Part shown: piece after piece, positions 24,955 through 37,734 of the stretch
Layout of the letters: each line of letters opens with the position of its first letter
Numbering within the stretch: position 1 is the first letter of the stretch
Source of the DNA: Gorsachius magnificus
Taxonomy: Eukaryota > Chordata > Aves > Pelecaniformes > Ardeidae
NCBI GenBank assembly: GCA_034008185.1
Contig: CM067082.1
Location: 85,993,684-86,057,683, forward strand
Direction: 5' to 3'
Length of the DNA stretch: 64,000 nucleotides
Position numbers and translations under genes: made by a program
Notes under the pieces: model-generated
What the model was told of the DNA's origin: nothing
The model's input: the letters and a program-made list of their open reading frames with translations, nothing else
Database searches by the model: none

Positions 24955-27900
24955 GCCCCTGCTGAATCATTCTGTTATTTTTCTGACTCCTTCTCTAGGT
25001 TGACAGAATACATTTGACTTCCAGGCCTGTTATCCAGCATACCTGCAGTGTTGCCTCTTGACAATCGGCAGATTTAAGTGTGCCCTCTGTTCAGTTGGGT
25101 CGGTTGCTAATGAAAATACTCCCTGAAATTAGACAAAGATCAGACCCTTGCAAAAACCCACTCAGTAAACCTTTCATTTTTGATAGCGAGCTATTAACAA
25201 TTTTTGGGGGGTCATGTAATCAACAAACTTTGCCTTCATTCACTAGTAATCTCCTGTAGAAAATACCTGCTTATAAGAAAGGATGTGTGAAGGAGTCATC
25301 TGCCTTTTTTTTGGTAATACAAGCGGGAAAGCATAAAAGGGGAATTGGGAATCTCCTGGTTTCTGGCCTGTGATATCTTTTGCCCACTGTTTCTCAGTGG
25401 AATAGAACAAAAGTTGAATGTTTTAATGATCTGATGGTGTGTAAGAAATAGGACTAGTTATTCCTATGTGCAAAGTAGGACTACTGTTGAGAAACAATCT
25501 CATACCACAAAAAGAAAAAAAGTGGGGGTGCTTGTTTGCACATTAACTACATGTTTGTTGATAGTTGGATGGTCAGATCAGGGTATTCCGTGGCTGTTTT
25601 AGTGGCTTTGATAGCCAGGTCTATGTTTTCTCAGGTTGGACTCCTGTAATTACTGGATGCTCGTAACACTGCAGATTACAGTTGCTAGGGAAGAGGCAAA
25701 TAGGAAAGTATACTTTCAAATACTGAAGAGTACTCTTTTGTGTTCAGACCTTACATTTCACCTCTGTTACTAGTGTATACTTTTGTGTCATTATGGAATA
25801 TAATCTTATAATTTATTTGATATTTGTGTTTATAGAAAGAAGTATGTCATGAGCTAAATTTTGTCATGAAGGTATTCTGTGACATACTGAAAAATACATA
25901 GAATTTGACGTGTTGGGGTTTTTTTTGTGGAGACAGAGAGCCAAACGCAGCAGCATGACTACAGCTAGATGTAAAGTCATTGATATTCTTGCTGTAGTGT
26001 TTTACTGGTGATGTCTTGTTTGCGTGTGGAATTGAAACAAACACTGATTAAGATTAATCCAAGTATGCTGATAATTACACTAATTGCCCACAGGTTGCTA
26101 ATAATAAACTTGTAATTTTTGAGAGAGATGATAGAAGTTAGCATGACAGATGTACTGACTGCACTAAATTTGATGCTTGTGGAATGTAAACTGAATAAAG
26201 CGTGGATACCATCAGGATGGAGATTAACATGGTAATTATCTGAACAGTTGAATGCAGGACATTCATACAGAGATGTAATGTTACTTATATGAAATATTTT
26301 TGAGTGTACCTGGTATGTCAGAAGGCTGCATACTAAAGTTCTTGATAAACAGATTTGAGTTCAGGTCTTAAGCTGCAAATTCCTGCCATTTGAGATAGAG
26401 CTAGTGCAGGATTTGGACATCAGAACTGTACATGATTTTATAGTTATCCTTATGAGTCGGGTGCTACCCCTCTGCAAAGTGGTGAATTTCAACCTTAAGC
26501 GTGAATCTATGTCACCTTTGGTTACACCAGGAGGTATCTTTCCATTGTTTATTTCTCAATTTACAGCAAACTTGGTAAAAGTGCAACAGAAACTACAGTG
26601 GGTTAAAAGACCATTGAAATTTAGCTTTTTTTTTTCTGATGAAACACCTGGCTTTACCCACTCCACATGGTATCAAAATAAATATTAGTGCAGAGAAGTC
26701 ATTTGAAAGTATAAAGGAGACAGTAAAAGAGCTTTCCTTAGTTTGCTATTTTGTGTGTGAGAAGAAGTTGGCTGTAAGACTTAAAGGGGAAAAAGTCTTA
26801 TTGAGTGCTTTATAGTTATTTTAAATTCATGTAGTGCTAAAGAAGACTGAATGCCCACAGCAGGTCTACACTAGCAATGATAATGCAGGAAACTACCTTT
26901 CTTCTGCTTCTGTCTTAATTAAATAGTATCAGCCTGGAAGCAAGAGGTTGTCTTTTTTTTTTTTTTTTTTATTCTTTCTGGCTGCCTGTATACAGCATTT
27001 TATCTTTTCTTGTAATTATGAACAGAGGTGCTGATTGTGATGGTGTATTTTGCAATACTCTGTGATTGAAGGTCCTTTACTGGATGCAGTTCTCTAACTG
27101 ATGTTGAAATGTTAACATCATGCCTTGATTGCTTTCTTTTCCTTTGAGCTGTGTTTCTTGGTAGCTCTCTAGTAAGAATTAAATGAGAACTGAAAAGACA
27201 GACTTCAGTTTCATTCTACTTAAATTCTATTCTTCACATCTCTTTCATAAACTTTGCTATGCAGTAAACTCACTCAATGTTTTTTCAAATAACTTGCCTT
27301 AAAAAAAAGTTCATTTTTTTGTGACATTGCTCTTCAGCTTTGAAGAAAATGTAAACATTCCTATCCAGTCTATTGATCCTTACTTAGTGAGACCCATCTC
27401 TCTGGTGTCAAGGAATGAACTACACGCTGAAAGCAATCAGAAACTGCTTGAGTCAATCTAATTATTCTACTCTGCCTCCCAGCAGATGTCAAAGAAGAAT
27501 TGGAAAAAGAGAGTTTTCAGCCCAGATGCCTATGTGTGTATTGGAATGGCAGAAAATTAAATGCCATGAAGGTTCAGGATAGCAGCTTTAACTTCAAGAA
27601 TTCAAAAAATTTCAAAAAATTTCATCCCGGGACTCTTCATCCTTGGCTTAGTTACCTGATGGATTTTATGGAAATACTTCCCAACAAAGTTCTGTTGTTC
27701 TACCATGTCTAAATAAATGTCACAGGCATCAATTGGGCATGCAGCTTTTTATGGTGGGGTGACAGAAAATATTTTTTATTAAAAAAAAAAAATCCCAAAC
27801 AACAAAGACCAACACATCTTCCCTGTGCTCCAAACAACAACATAAAAACAATGCCAAATAATTTAGGCTGAATGAAACAGGATCTGGTAATTTAGGGAAT

Positions 27901-29635
27901 GTTTTTCGGCTGTTACGTAATTCACTGAAATAATGTTTTTAGCTTCATGTGAGGTTTTTTTTTTTTTAAGCAGTGTATGGTGTTCAGTCTGACTGAACTG
28001 GTGTTCAGTCTCTTGGCTGAGAACAGACTTCAAAACAGTCTTAAACGTTTGTGCTTTCATGTGGTACGAGGTAAGAACAGAGCAGAATTCTGCAAATGCG
28101 CATCATCCAGCTGAGCACACATCCTGGTGTGGTGGGAGGAGGGTGGGGGTAGGAACACATAAACAACTAGAAATGTTTAGCTGTAATTTACAAATATGAA
28201 ATTACCACATGCTGGTTTATTTTATACCTACGGAAGTTGGATGTTTACAATTATGCGTATAAATCTTTGCAGTCTTACTTACATGTTTGTGAATAAATTG
28301 CCTGTTCACATTTGGGCATTCGGTGGATTTGTAGATAAATCAGGCTCATCAGACATGATGAATATGATTTTGTCTACTCAGCCTCAAAAGTAAAGTCCAA
28401 TATTTGTATTTTAATGTCGTCTAGAAAATGAAGTGATGTGGCATGTTAGTCCAGATTTTCTTATATCAGATAGCAAGCTGGACAAATTTCCTGCAATTCT
28501 TTTTGTTCTTTGAGTATATATAGAGTAGCAGCATGAAAATGAAATTAATTCTTTTTTTTTTAAAGACCCAATAAGGTAATAACTACAGAGAAAAAAAAGC
28601 AAAAATAAAATCAAAATCAATCACTATATTGGTTTACGTGATAGCCTACACCTGAGGAATTGTAACTTCAAAATTAGCTAGCAGGTATAGAGAAGAAAAC
28701 AAGTCTAAACAATCATTTTTATTTAATAGCTCTGGGCGGTGGTCCCTGGAACCCTAGGAATTTAATATGAAAGTTTCATACTGAAAAAATATTAGTACAC
28801 ATATAAATCTGTGGCTTTCCCAGTGTGATGTTGTGTAGTTGCTGGTTTTGTTTTCCTTTGAGACCTAGTTGCCCTTTTTGCAGCAGTTCATTGTAGCAGC
28901 AGTCCATTGGTTTTTATGCATTTAAGGGAGAGGGATTATGGTCATGCCTTTTACCTTGAAGGTAACTCATTGTGATCACCCCAGGTCCCATGTAGTTGAT
29001 TCTGGCCTCAGCAAGTCATCATTTCCTACCTTCTTGCGTGCTGCTGTACCTGCATGTCCCACCTCTCCTTTCAGTTAGGATTTGGTTTCAAAGCATCCTG
29101 TAATGGTTTTAATGTGGATTCGCTTCTACTCTGCCCTCTGCGTATGGTAAAGATTATAATTTAGAATTATTTGGCACTAATATGTGGTATCTGCCACTGG
29201 TGACCTCAAATGTCTTTCTGATTGCCTACATTGATGCTTCCAGGCATGACAATTTTCCTTTTTAGGTGCTGTATCTTCATATTTTCCTATGTCTGCCTGG
29301 CTTCAGGGGCTGCTATCATGGTAGTAACACATGGTGTAGGAGGCACCCTCTTTGCTGTTTTGTGGCATTTTGTGGTTAGATTTGTTTTCTTTTTCCTTTA
29401 CTCTGAAGTTGCCGTGGGCTTTGGGTGAGCTCTGTTGACTTCTTGGGTCTCGGTTCTGCAAAACTCTTCAGCCAATGCTGACTGCTGTGCCAGAGAAGCA
29501 CCCAGATGCTTTGACCCCGGCAGAACCAAGTCCTAAGTCTTGATGGTGTGCGGTTGCTTTTGGCTAGGTTTTCACTGGTAAATACGATTAAAATACTCGT
29601 ATCTTTATTGCCTACCTTGGATCTCAGTATGTGTA
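24955..29635 (+). other. FARS2 intron 1; no gene identified
   Basis: A/T-rich intronic sequence with a T run at 26953-26970 and a short direct repeat of ttcaaaaaa near 27600. No exon, RNA gene or further transposon was recognised. Confidence 0.5.
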
Positions 29636-29911
29636 AAAGGGGTAATGGTTTTAAACTAAAACAGGGTATATTTAGCCTGGATATAAGGAAGAAATTCTTT
29701 ACAATGAGGGTAGTGAAACACTGGAATGGGTTGCCCAGAGAGGTAGTGGAGGCCCCATCCCTGGAAACATTCAAGGCCAGGTTGGACAGGGCTGTGAGCA
29801 ACCTGATCTAGTTAGCGGTGTCCTGGCTCACTGCGGGGGGGTTGGAGTAGATGACCTCTAGGGGTCCCTTCCAACCCAAAACATTCTATGATATGATTCT
29901 ATGATTCTATA
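29636..29911 (+). mobile_element. CR1 LINE, 3'-end fragment, sense orientation
   Basis: The sequence reads ggttttaaactaaaacaggg, then the conserved ORF2 C-terminal segment ([21 protein letters not shown] on the + strand, minor differences apart). It passes through a 3' UTR containing gggggggttggagtagatgacc and ends with attctatgattctata. The tail (agatgacctctaggggtcccttccaac) differs from the ttggaggtcttttccagcctt type at 53516, so it is a different CR1 subfamily. It is 5' truncated to about 275 bases. Confidence 0.94.
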
Positions 29912-32860
29912 TGTTGTGTTTATCTGAATCCCAGATGACTCTCTCAGTTCTCACATGGTGGGTTGTCTGTCTGGTATCAGTTGTAATCCTCTTTCTCCTG
30001 GTTGGAGTGGCAGGCCGACGTGATTCACCCTGTGTAACCTGAGGCAAGAGCAGCAGTGGCATCGGGTATAACATGAAATTTCCCCACGAAAGGCCCCTAG
30101 CAAACATACAATTTCCTCATCATAGTAAATGCTAGCTTTGGTTCTGGTAATTGTGGTGAACAGAGGTGAAATCCCAGTTCAAAGACAATGATTTGTGAAT
30201 GCCATGCTGGTTTGCTGGCCAGCCCTGCTGTGGAGCAGACACAGCAGCAGTGGTTGGTCCCATGCCACTTTGCCCAGTTTCTTACCACCTTCTTTCATAT
30301 CCCCGTTTGCCTCAACAACACTTCATTAATTTACCTTCCCATCTCCCCTAAATGTCTTCTGCCTCTCCAGTTGATCTCTCCTGATCATACAAAGTACATA
30401 ATTATAATTACAATAATGTTAAGGCCTATGAAGTTTGAGACACAAAACAAACAGAGGAATGACTCTGTACTTCTTCCTCAAGGAATGTAGGTTTAAGCCT
30501 TAAAAATCTGCACATTTGGGAAGAAGATTGTTTCAATGGTAATAGCTCAGTATTTCTGAACTGTTTGGCATGATTCCTAATAGGTGATTTTTGGCAAGCT
30601 GCTTTCAAACCATTTTGATTCTATTCACGGTAGCCCTTATACTTGTTAAATTGTTGATAAAATAATATTGCAAGCAACAAAAAAAATTCTGGACATGGAG
30701 AAAAAAATGGCAGTATAATCAAACAATTTGGAAAGACAAAATAAGCGTAGGCCAAGATGTTGACATACAGCACTTTTGAATTGGGAGCTGCTGCACTAAT
30801 GGGTATAAATAATGCAGTACTTTTCCCATGGGGGTACTGTAGAGCTTAATTGGTTAATGGCTGCAAAGCACTTTGAGATCTGATGTAGAGATATGCTATG
30901 TAAGAGCAGAGTGCTGCTTAATGAAAGTCTAAATGCTGCTGCATAACACTGTTCTGTGTATGTGTCAGTATGTCCAGCTAGTGTCAATGGTGATTGAGCC
31001 CATGGATCACATTGTTGGACATGTTTAACATTCAGCAAGGTGACTGTGGTTATGTTTTGGTAAATCAACATACATTAATAATTTGCTTTATTTGCCAATA
31101 GGACTGCCTTCTTTTTTAATGAAAGTTTTAGATTACTTTTCTTTTTAATGCATGATGATGTTTTGCGTGCTTTTCAAATTTGCTTACACTAAAAATTAGC
31201 CATCTTCCTTTAAAAACTAAGCCTTCAAATTTGTTATATGAGTACTTTATAAAATTACAGTATACCTGGTCCTAAAAGCATACTTATAATTAATATAATT
31301 ATTATATTTAATACATATATTAAAATTATAGCAAAATTTATGAATAAATATCAAATGTGGGAATAAATGGTAGGAATGTGGAGTCTGACTGAATCTTTTT
31401 GTAATCTTTTTCTTTTGCAAGTTCCTATTGTGGAGAAATAATACTTGAGAACTCCTAGAACTGATTTAGTTCTTAGGTCTTTTTAGGCAGCACAGATTTT
31501 AAGATCTGATTTGACACTGGTTACAATTTTGTCTTTGTCTTTCTTCATTATGATTTGTGAGGAAACCTCAAGAAGAGTGTGTTTTCTTATTTTTCTATAT
31601 CTGTCTCTTGTGGGATTTCTTTTTTATTGCATTTGCTTATGTGAATTTTCAATAATTAAGTGGCTTCTGTAATGACAGCACCTTTTAGCTCACATACTAC
31701 ATGGTAGGCTAGTTTATTTGCAAAGAATATCACTAGAAGTAATTTATTTGAGGGATCAATACTTTAAAACTTGAATTCTAGGTCTTAGAGCGTCTCTGAG
31801 TCCCTTTTAGAAGTTAGTACTTGTCATTACTAATTCTGAGTCTGATGAATTTTTATCTTTAAATATTCCCATTTGTTCATTTATTGTTTTTCTCCCAAAG
31901 CTTATGAGCATGGACAAGCAAATGAAAGTGTTGTGGGTATTTTTTTTTTCCCTTTCCCTTATCTCTTTTAACTGCTTGGTTTGTACTGCTCTAGCTTGGT
32001 ATCTTATTGCTAGCCTCTTTGTGTGGCTGCCAAGGCTTCTTGCATAATTTTCTTGACAAATGGCTTATTAATATTTCATCCCCGTTCCTACCAACCTCAG
32101 AGAAGTGGTATGCCCCAGGCAGGAAAATGTAGTTCCTTCCTTAGGAGCCTTCTAATCTTTTCTTTAAACACTTTGTCAGAGCCCGTAACAGATAAATGAA
32201 GACGATATAGTTCAAACTAGAGATGACTTCTTTGTACACGCGTGATCATACATTTTCTAGCTGGGAGGTGTTGGACTGCAGTGGAGTTTCTGCTGCGAAC
32301 ATCTATGTTTTCTCTTCTATATCCATACTGAAGTCTGTGAGACTTATTGATTCTGAAGGAAAATCCATTGAGAAATTTGTCTCTGTCTGTCTTGTTTTGA
32401 TTGGCTGTTGAAATATACATAGTCCTGGTAAAGGCTCTGTCTGTTCACAGACTTTCATTATTTCTATAATAGAGACAGACCAAGGTGCGATCCTGCAGGT
32501 GAGCTAGGGTTTGAGTTGAGATCAAGTTTGCATCGCAGCTAGAACTGAGATGTGGATCTCTGGTGATATTTTGGCTCAATCGACATGATAGCAAATATGT
32601 GAAACTGATCTCTTTTAGAGCTTGGTGTGACAGAAAATTGATATGACATAAAACTTATAATACCCCCTCCACCACTTAGGATTAAGACATGATGAGAAAG
32701 GCTAGTTTGATTTAAATGTTGATTACATACATATTAAAACCATGCAATAACTCCCTGGTTCAAAATACTGGTTACATTTCTTATTTCATGTTACTATTTA
32801 GATTATTCTTTTAAACTACAGCATGATGTCTAGGGTATTACTAAGGAGGGCAGCTGGAGA
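29912..32860 (+). other. FARS2 intron 1; no gene identified
   Basis: Intronic sequence without a recognised gene. The interval 31284-31330 is A/T apart from one C. Confidence 0.5.
31284..31330. repeat. A/T-only low-complexity tract
   Basis: 46 of 47 bases are A or T, arranged as an irregular TTAATATAATTATTATATTT-like sequence. It is not a clean microsatellite. Confidence 0.8.
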
Positions 32861-32948
32861 TAGAATCATAGAATCATTTACTTTGGAAAAGACCTTTAAG
32901 ATCATCAAGTCCAACTGTTAGCCTAACACTGCCATCCCACCACTGAAC
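32861..32948 (-). mobile_element. CR1 LINE, 88-base 3'-terminal stub
   Basis: It starts tagaatcatagaatcattta and continues ggaaaagacctttaagatca through gccatcccaccactgaac. It matches the first 80 or so bases of the copy at 23555 closely, so it is a strongly 5'-truncated insertion of a similar subfamily, antisense to FARS2. Confidence 0.93.
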
Positions 32949-35900
32949 TGTCTATGTTGAGTCATGGATTTCCCCAGTTCTCCTCAAGAACAGAAGGAGA
33001 TGGCAGGAATCTGAGTACTACCAGGAGACAGCAGGTAAAGCTGAAGACTCCTCTTAGTTTGTGGATGAACAGATTGATTCATGTTAGCTGCCTCCTCTGG
33101 CATGACCCATCTAAGTCAGTTGGTTTTCTTAGTATTGGGTGGGCTGGGTTTGTTTCTCAAGTTTAATTTTTCACTGTACCATATAAGGTGTCTGAAACTT
33201 GGGTATTTGGGCATGTTGAATATTTTGCAGATGAAGTTTAAATGTAGTCCATTAGGTAGCATGTGTGTAGAATCTGGTATGTAAGACGTTGCTGTGTTTA
33301 TTTCTGCCTTTTCCCTAGAAGAGGCAGGCAGTCATTATTTAATCAGTGAATGATGCCTTCTGAGTTGAAGGATATCTTCTTTGTCTACCACAAGCATCTG
33401 GTAGGGCTTGGGTTGGCTGGGCTGCTCCTGCCCTTGCCGGGGAGGTGCAGCACTTCTCCAGAAGGGAAGACTGCAGCTTTCCAGTTGGCCTACAAGGAGG
33501 ATCCAGCACTGGTGGCTGCAGTTGAGCCATTCTGCCTTAAATTGTAAAAATAAAGCATATACCTCTACCTTGATGCTTTTCTGCAATGTGCGTCTTCATC
33601 CCACAGAGACCACTGACTCATGGCAATGCACCTATACATGACTTAACTCTACATGAGAAGCAGTGTTGAAGTTCAGGAGGTTCTGCTGTTTCAGGAGTGC
33701 AGCATGTACCATGTAACCTGTTAAGGCAGGATGAGGTCTCTATGGTTGTATTATGTCCAAATGGTGTACTTAATCAGTAAGAACTAAGAAACTATACCAC
33801 TACACATTAATACTGCTAATATCTGATTTCTAAACAAATTAATTTTTACTCAGATAAAACTCCATAGTAGTAAAATTCTTGTTGACATATACATCCATAG
33901 AAAAATACAGATAATAGAGTTGCAGATATTGGTGGAAAAAAGAAGACAGAAGAGATAGTGGTGATCTTGACTGCAGTGAGGTGTTTATAGGTATCTAAAA
34001 GTCTGTCCCTTTCATCTGACAGTTATTTACAATATGTCTTCTAAAGAAGAAAGCTAGTTGGCAAGATTTTCAAGATATTGGAAAAAGAATATTCCCTCAG
34101 CAGACAAAGTAGTGTTTTTTCAGATTGCATCCCTTGAAAAATAGATGTATTAAAAATCAGGAGACACATTTAAGAATAGTTAAGAATTTCTGCATTGTCT
34201 TTTTGCAGTCTGTAATTTGTAATATAATGCATTCAAAATATGTCAGTGTAATGAGGATTTTCCCTTAAAATATGGAACTGACTGTTAGGTGTTTTGTCTC
34301 ATTGTGGAGGGAGGGAAGAACACAGGTATGTCGGTAGGAGCTCAGGTCCCAGCTGCTTGATTTTCAATAGAGTTTTGTCTGCCTTAGTCTTCACACACTA
34401 TTGAAAGTTTCCACTGAAGGGCTTAATTGACATTTCTTCAGTAACAAACAAACTCTGTTTTAGCTTGTGAAGAAGAAAATCAAGAAATAATTAAAGTATA
34501 AATGAAAGAAAATTAGGTACTGTTTCTGTGTAGGGGTGACTTTCCTTAATTTAATCTACTGCCATGTATATATATGAAATCCCCTTTTTTATTGCACTGA
34601 TAGTTTCTTTCCTCTGTATTTGCTTATTTTGTTTTTATTCATGTTTTTTTCTGTTCAACTAAAAATGGTATGGTTGGACTGCTCACCTTAAACTTCTGAA
34701 TTTTGCATGTTGTAGAGTTTGGTGTCTTTCCATTTGCGAGAACTAGAATTCTGAATTTGTTTTCCTTGGGTCTTTAATGGCAGTTGTGTTATATACTTTT
34801 CTCTCTTAAAAAAAATATTACATACTCTCTGAATAATTCAGCAATTTGATGTACCTGATTAGCTTGCTGATCACAAATTCCAGTGTGTGGATATGGTACT
34901 TCTGAACTACTTAAACCAAATCCACTACAGGTTGTCCTGAAACTCGATTATGTCAACCTTTGAAACAACATTATACCAGCTAGGCAGCACAGCTACAGAG
35001 TTTACAAGTATTTTGACTACTGAAACACGTTTTACCTGTCTTGAACCATATGTTGTGAGAAGTATCCTTTTAATAAGTGGGAAACTTACGGATAAACCTG
35101 AATAATCTTGGAGTGACACTGTGTATCAGGGGAAGCTAGTGCCTGCAGCAGCCTTTGGAGGACCGCACGAGGAACTGAAACTTGTTGCATTGTGATGTGA
35201 ATGTGACATTTGTCATCATTTGCAATATACAACTTGAAACTGAATGGCGAGAGTCCTCAGGTGGTAATTCAAAACATTTTAAAACTGCTGCTTGCCCAGA
35301 GGACCTTGCAGAAGTGTGTTCCCCTCTCCAAAGACTTGCTGCCCACTATGACTATCTTGGCCCATCCTGCAGTCCGAAAGAATGGTGAAGGTGGTCGAAG
35401 GTCTGCCTCAGAAGTGTGGACCACATTTTCTCTGCTTGTCTTCAGGTGCTCGTGTATGTAAAACAACACATGAAATACTGGCCTTTGTTCAGACAATAGG
35501 CATCTTCTGGATCAGTGAAAAAGGTACATGGTTGTTAATACCTTTTATTTCATATTTAAGAAGGTCTTGCATGTAACGCTGAGAGAAAACATGGTCATGC
35601 CTTATCCCAGAAAAGGTTTTTAAATTTTCTCTCTCAGTATTGCAAGCCTCAAAAATGTTGCTGAAGGTGGCATCATGATTAATGTATCACTATTAGAGAG
35701 CAGACAGCAAGCCAGCTTATGACACATTTTTGCTTCAGCTGAGAAAAATAACAAAATAAGTTATTCTGTATGTTTCTTGAAACTTGCTGATGGATTATTA
35801 ACTAGATGAACTCCAAGTACATGAAAAAATTAAGAGCTGAATACTAGAAAGCTATGTTATCTTGCCTGGTGCTTTGTAGTGCGTGCAATATTTTGCTCTG

Positions 35901-37211
35901 TTGGGTGTTTAGCTGTCATCAGGGACATGTGAAAATGTTCTGCCCTTGGAAGGTCAGGTTCTAAAATGGATCAATTCTAAGTTTATTTCAGAGGTCTGTG
36001 TATTACAAATTCAGCATGTTCAATAAAAGTGAAAATCTATTCTGGTGTGCAACAATATATCTGCATTTTAAAATGAGCTTGAAAAACATTTGATCTTGTT
36101 ATTAGTATTGCATGTAATTTCTGTTATATCTTACGCAATGTAGATATGGTCGTGCCGATACAATGATATTTGCTGGTGTATGCCTACATAGTTTTCAAAA
36201 CTAAATTCAATGCTTAGCTAAATTGCTAAGCAGACTGGTAAATGTCCAATTTTAGCAGCCTAGCATATGTTTATAATTTTTGTTTTAACGTATGCTATGT
36301 TGGTTGAACTCCCCTCCCCACACATACGGTAGATAAAAGCTGTCACATCACAAAATGGTGGCAGCCCAACTTTTCTAACATTTTCCATGGCACTTCAGAG
36401 TCTTGCATTAATTAGCTATTCTTGGAGAGGAGACAGACTCTCATCTTTGCAGGATTTTGGTTTCAAACCCATCATGTACTTCGGTGTATGTATGCAGTAG
36501 CCCATCTGTGTTTCTGCAGCCATAAAAAGTAAAAAGCACAGGGCATACAGAAGAGCGGTCAGCGAGAGTGAGGTGCCCTTGCTTCCCCCAGATAAATACC
36601 TAGCAAATGGCCCTGCCAGCAGGCCTGTGTGGTTCACTGGTGGCCTCTAGTTTGCTCAAACGAGAGCATTCTCTCTTCTACTTCTCTAGGAGAGGTGGGT
36701 GAATAAAACAATGCCGGTGCACAGGCCTTTTTCTTTTCATTGTGAGCTGCTAAACTACCACTCTTTTTTTCCTCCTTTTTCAAGGCAGGTGTAAGGAGGA
36801 ATTTCACTGAGTCTGACTCTTTCCTAAACCTCAGCACAGTAGGGGGGGCTTGCAACCACTGCAGCAGTGATAATGCTGTCTTAATCCTTGCTCCACTGTG
36901 ACATGGAAACCTGGATTTAGACGTGAAAGGCTATGCCTTAACAGTACAGCAATAGGATCCCTTATCACATCAAACTGCCTTTTGCATGTGCTCCAAAACC
37001 ATGACATTTTTTTGGTATTCTGTCTGCTGCTTCCCTGTTGTTAAGCTCCTGATTGTTGTGTACTTTTGCATGTGTAATGTCTACTGTGCTGCTTCACAGG
37101 GAATGTGGGGGATGAAGGAGCCTTGCCCATCAGCTGAAACTGCTGTAGAAATGGCACAGGGTCTGTGGTAGAGGACTGACTTTGGCAAGTGCGGTCACAT
37201 CTGTGCCTGGT
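32949..37211 (+). other. FARS2 intron 1; unidentified, with a G+C-richer exon-like block
   Basis: Mostly A/T-rich intron. Two G+C-richer blocks stand out: 33400-33540, followed by AATAAA near 33550, and 35130-35460, where a + frame stays open for about 84 codons and ends near a ttcag/gtgctc junction. I could not match either to a known gene or repeat. Confidence 0.4.
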
Positions 37212-37734
37212 TGTTGCAGTTTAACCTGGCAGGCAGCTAAAAACCACGCGGCCATTTGTTCACTCTCCCCCACCCCCAGTGGGATGGGGGAGAGAATCAA
37301 AAAAATAAAAATAAAAAAAAAAAGTGGGTTGCCATAAAGACAGAGTTTAATAGGACAGAAAAAGAAGGGAAAATAGTAATAAAAAGATACAAAATAAGTG
37401 ATATACAATGCAATTGCTCACCACCTGCTGACTGATGCCCAGCCAGTTCCTGAGCAGCAGTCCTCCCCTGGCCAACTCCCGCTGGTTTCTATACTGAGCA
37501 TGATGTCATATGGTCTGGAATAGCCCTTTGGCCAGTGTGGGTCAGCTGTCCTGGCTGTGCCGCCTGCAGGGCATGGGAAGCTGTAAAGTCCTTGGCTACT
37601 GTAAGCACTACTTAGCAACAACTAAAACATCAGGGTGTTATCAACATTCTTCTCATACTAAATCCAAAACACAGCACTATGCCAGCTACAGGGGGAAAAA
37701 AACCATTAACTCTATCCCAGCCAAAACCAGGACA
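37212..37734 (+). mobile_element. Solo LTR of an avian endogenous retrovirus (ERVL-like), 523 bp
   Basis: The element begins TGTTGCAGTTTAAC and ends CCAAAACCAGGACA, with the TG...CA termini of LTRs. It is flanked on both sides by CTGGT (37207-37211 and 37735-37739), a perfect 5-bp target-site duplication. It shares gtgggatgggggagagaatc, ataaagacag, gatgtcatatggt and tctatcccagcca with the LTR at 47217. It lacks about 50 bases found in that copy, around the cactggtggggtgggg segment. No retroviral coding sequence adjoins it, so the provirus was reduced to one LTR by recombination. The family class is inferred from the 5-bp duplication and from memory of bird genomes. The strand is tentative. 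Confidence 0.92.

Noticed and set aside
26953..26970. T run as the A-tail of an antisense processed pseudogene
   Set aside because: The sequence to its right shows no recognisable mRNA-like match, and similar runs occur throughout the intron.
33540..33560. AATAAA after a G+C-richer block as an alternative transcript end
   Set aside because: A single hexamer in A/T-rich sequence is expected by chance, and no exon upstream of it could be supported.
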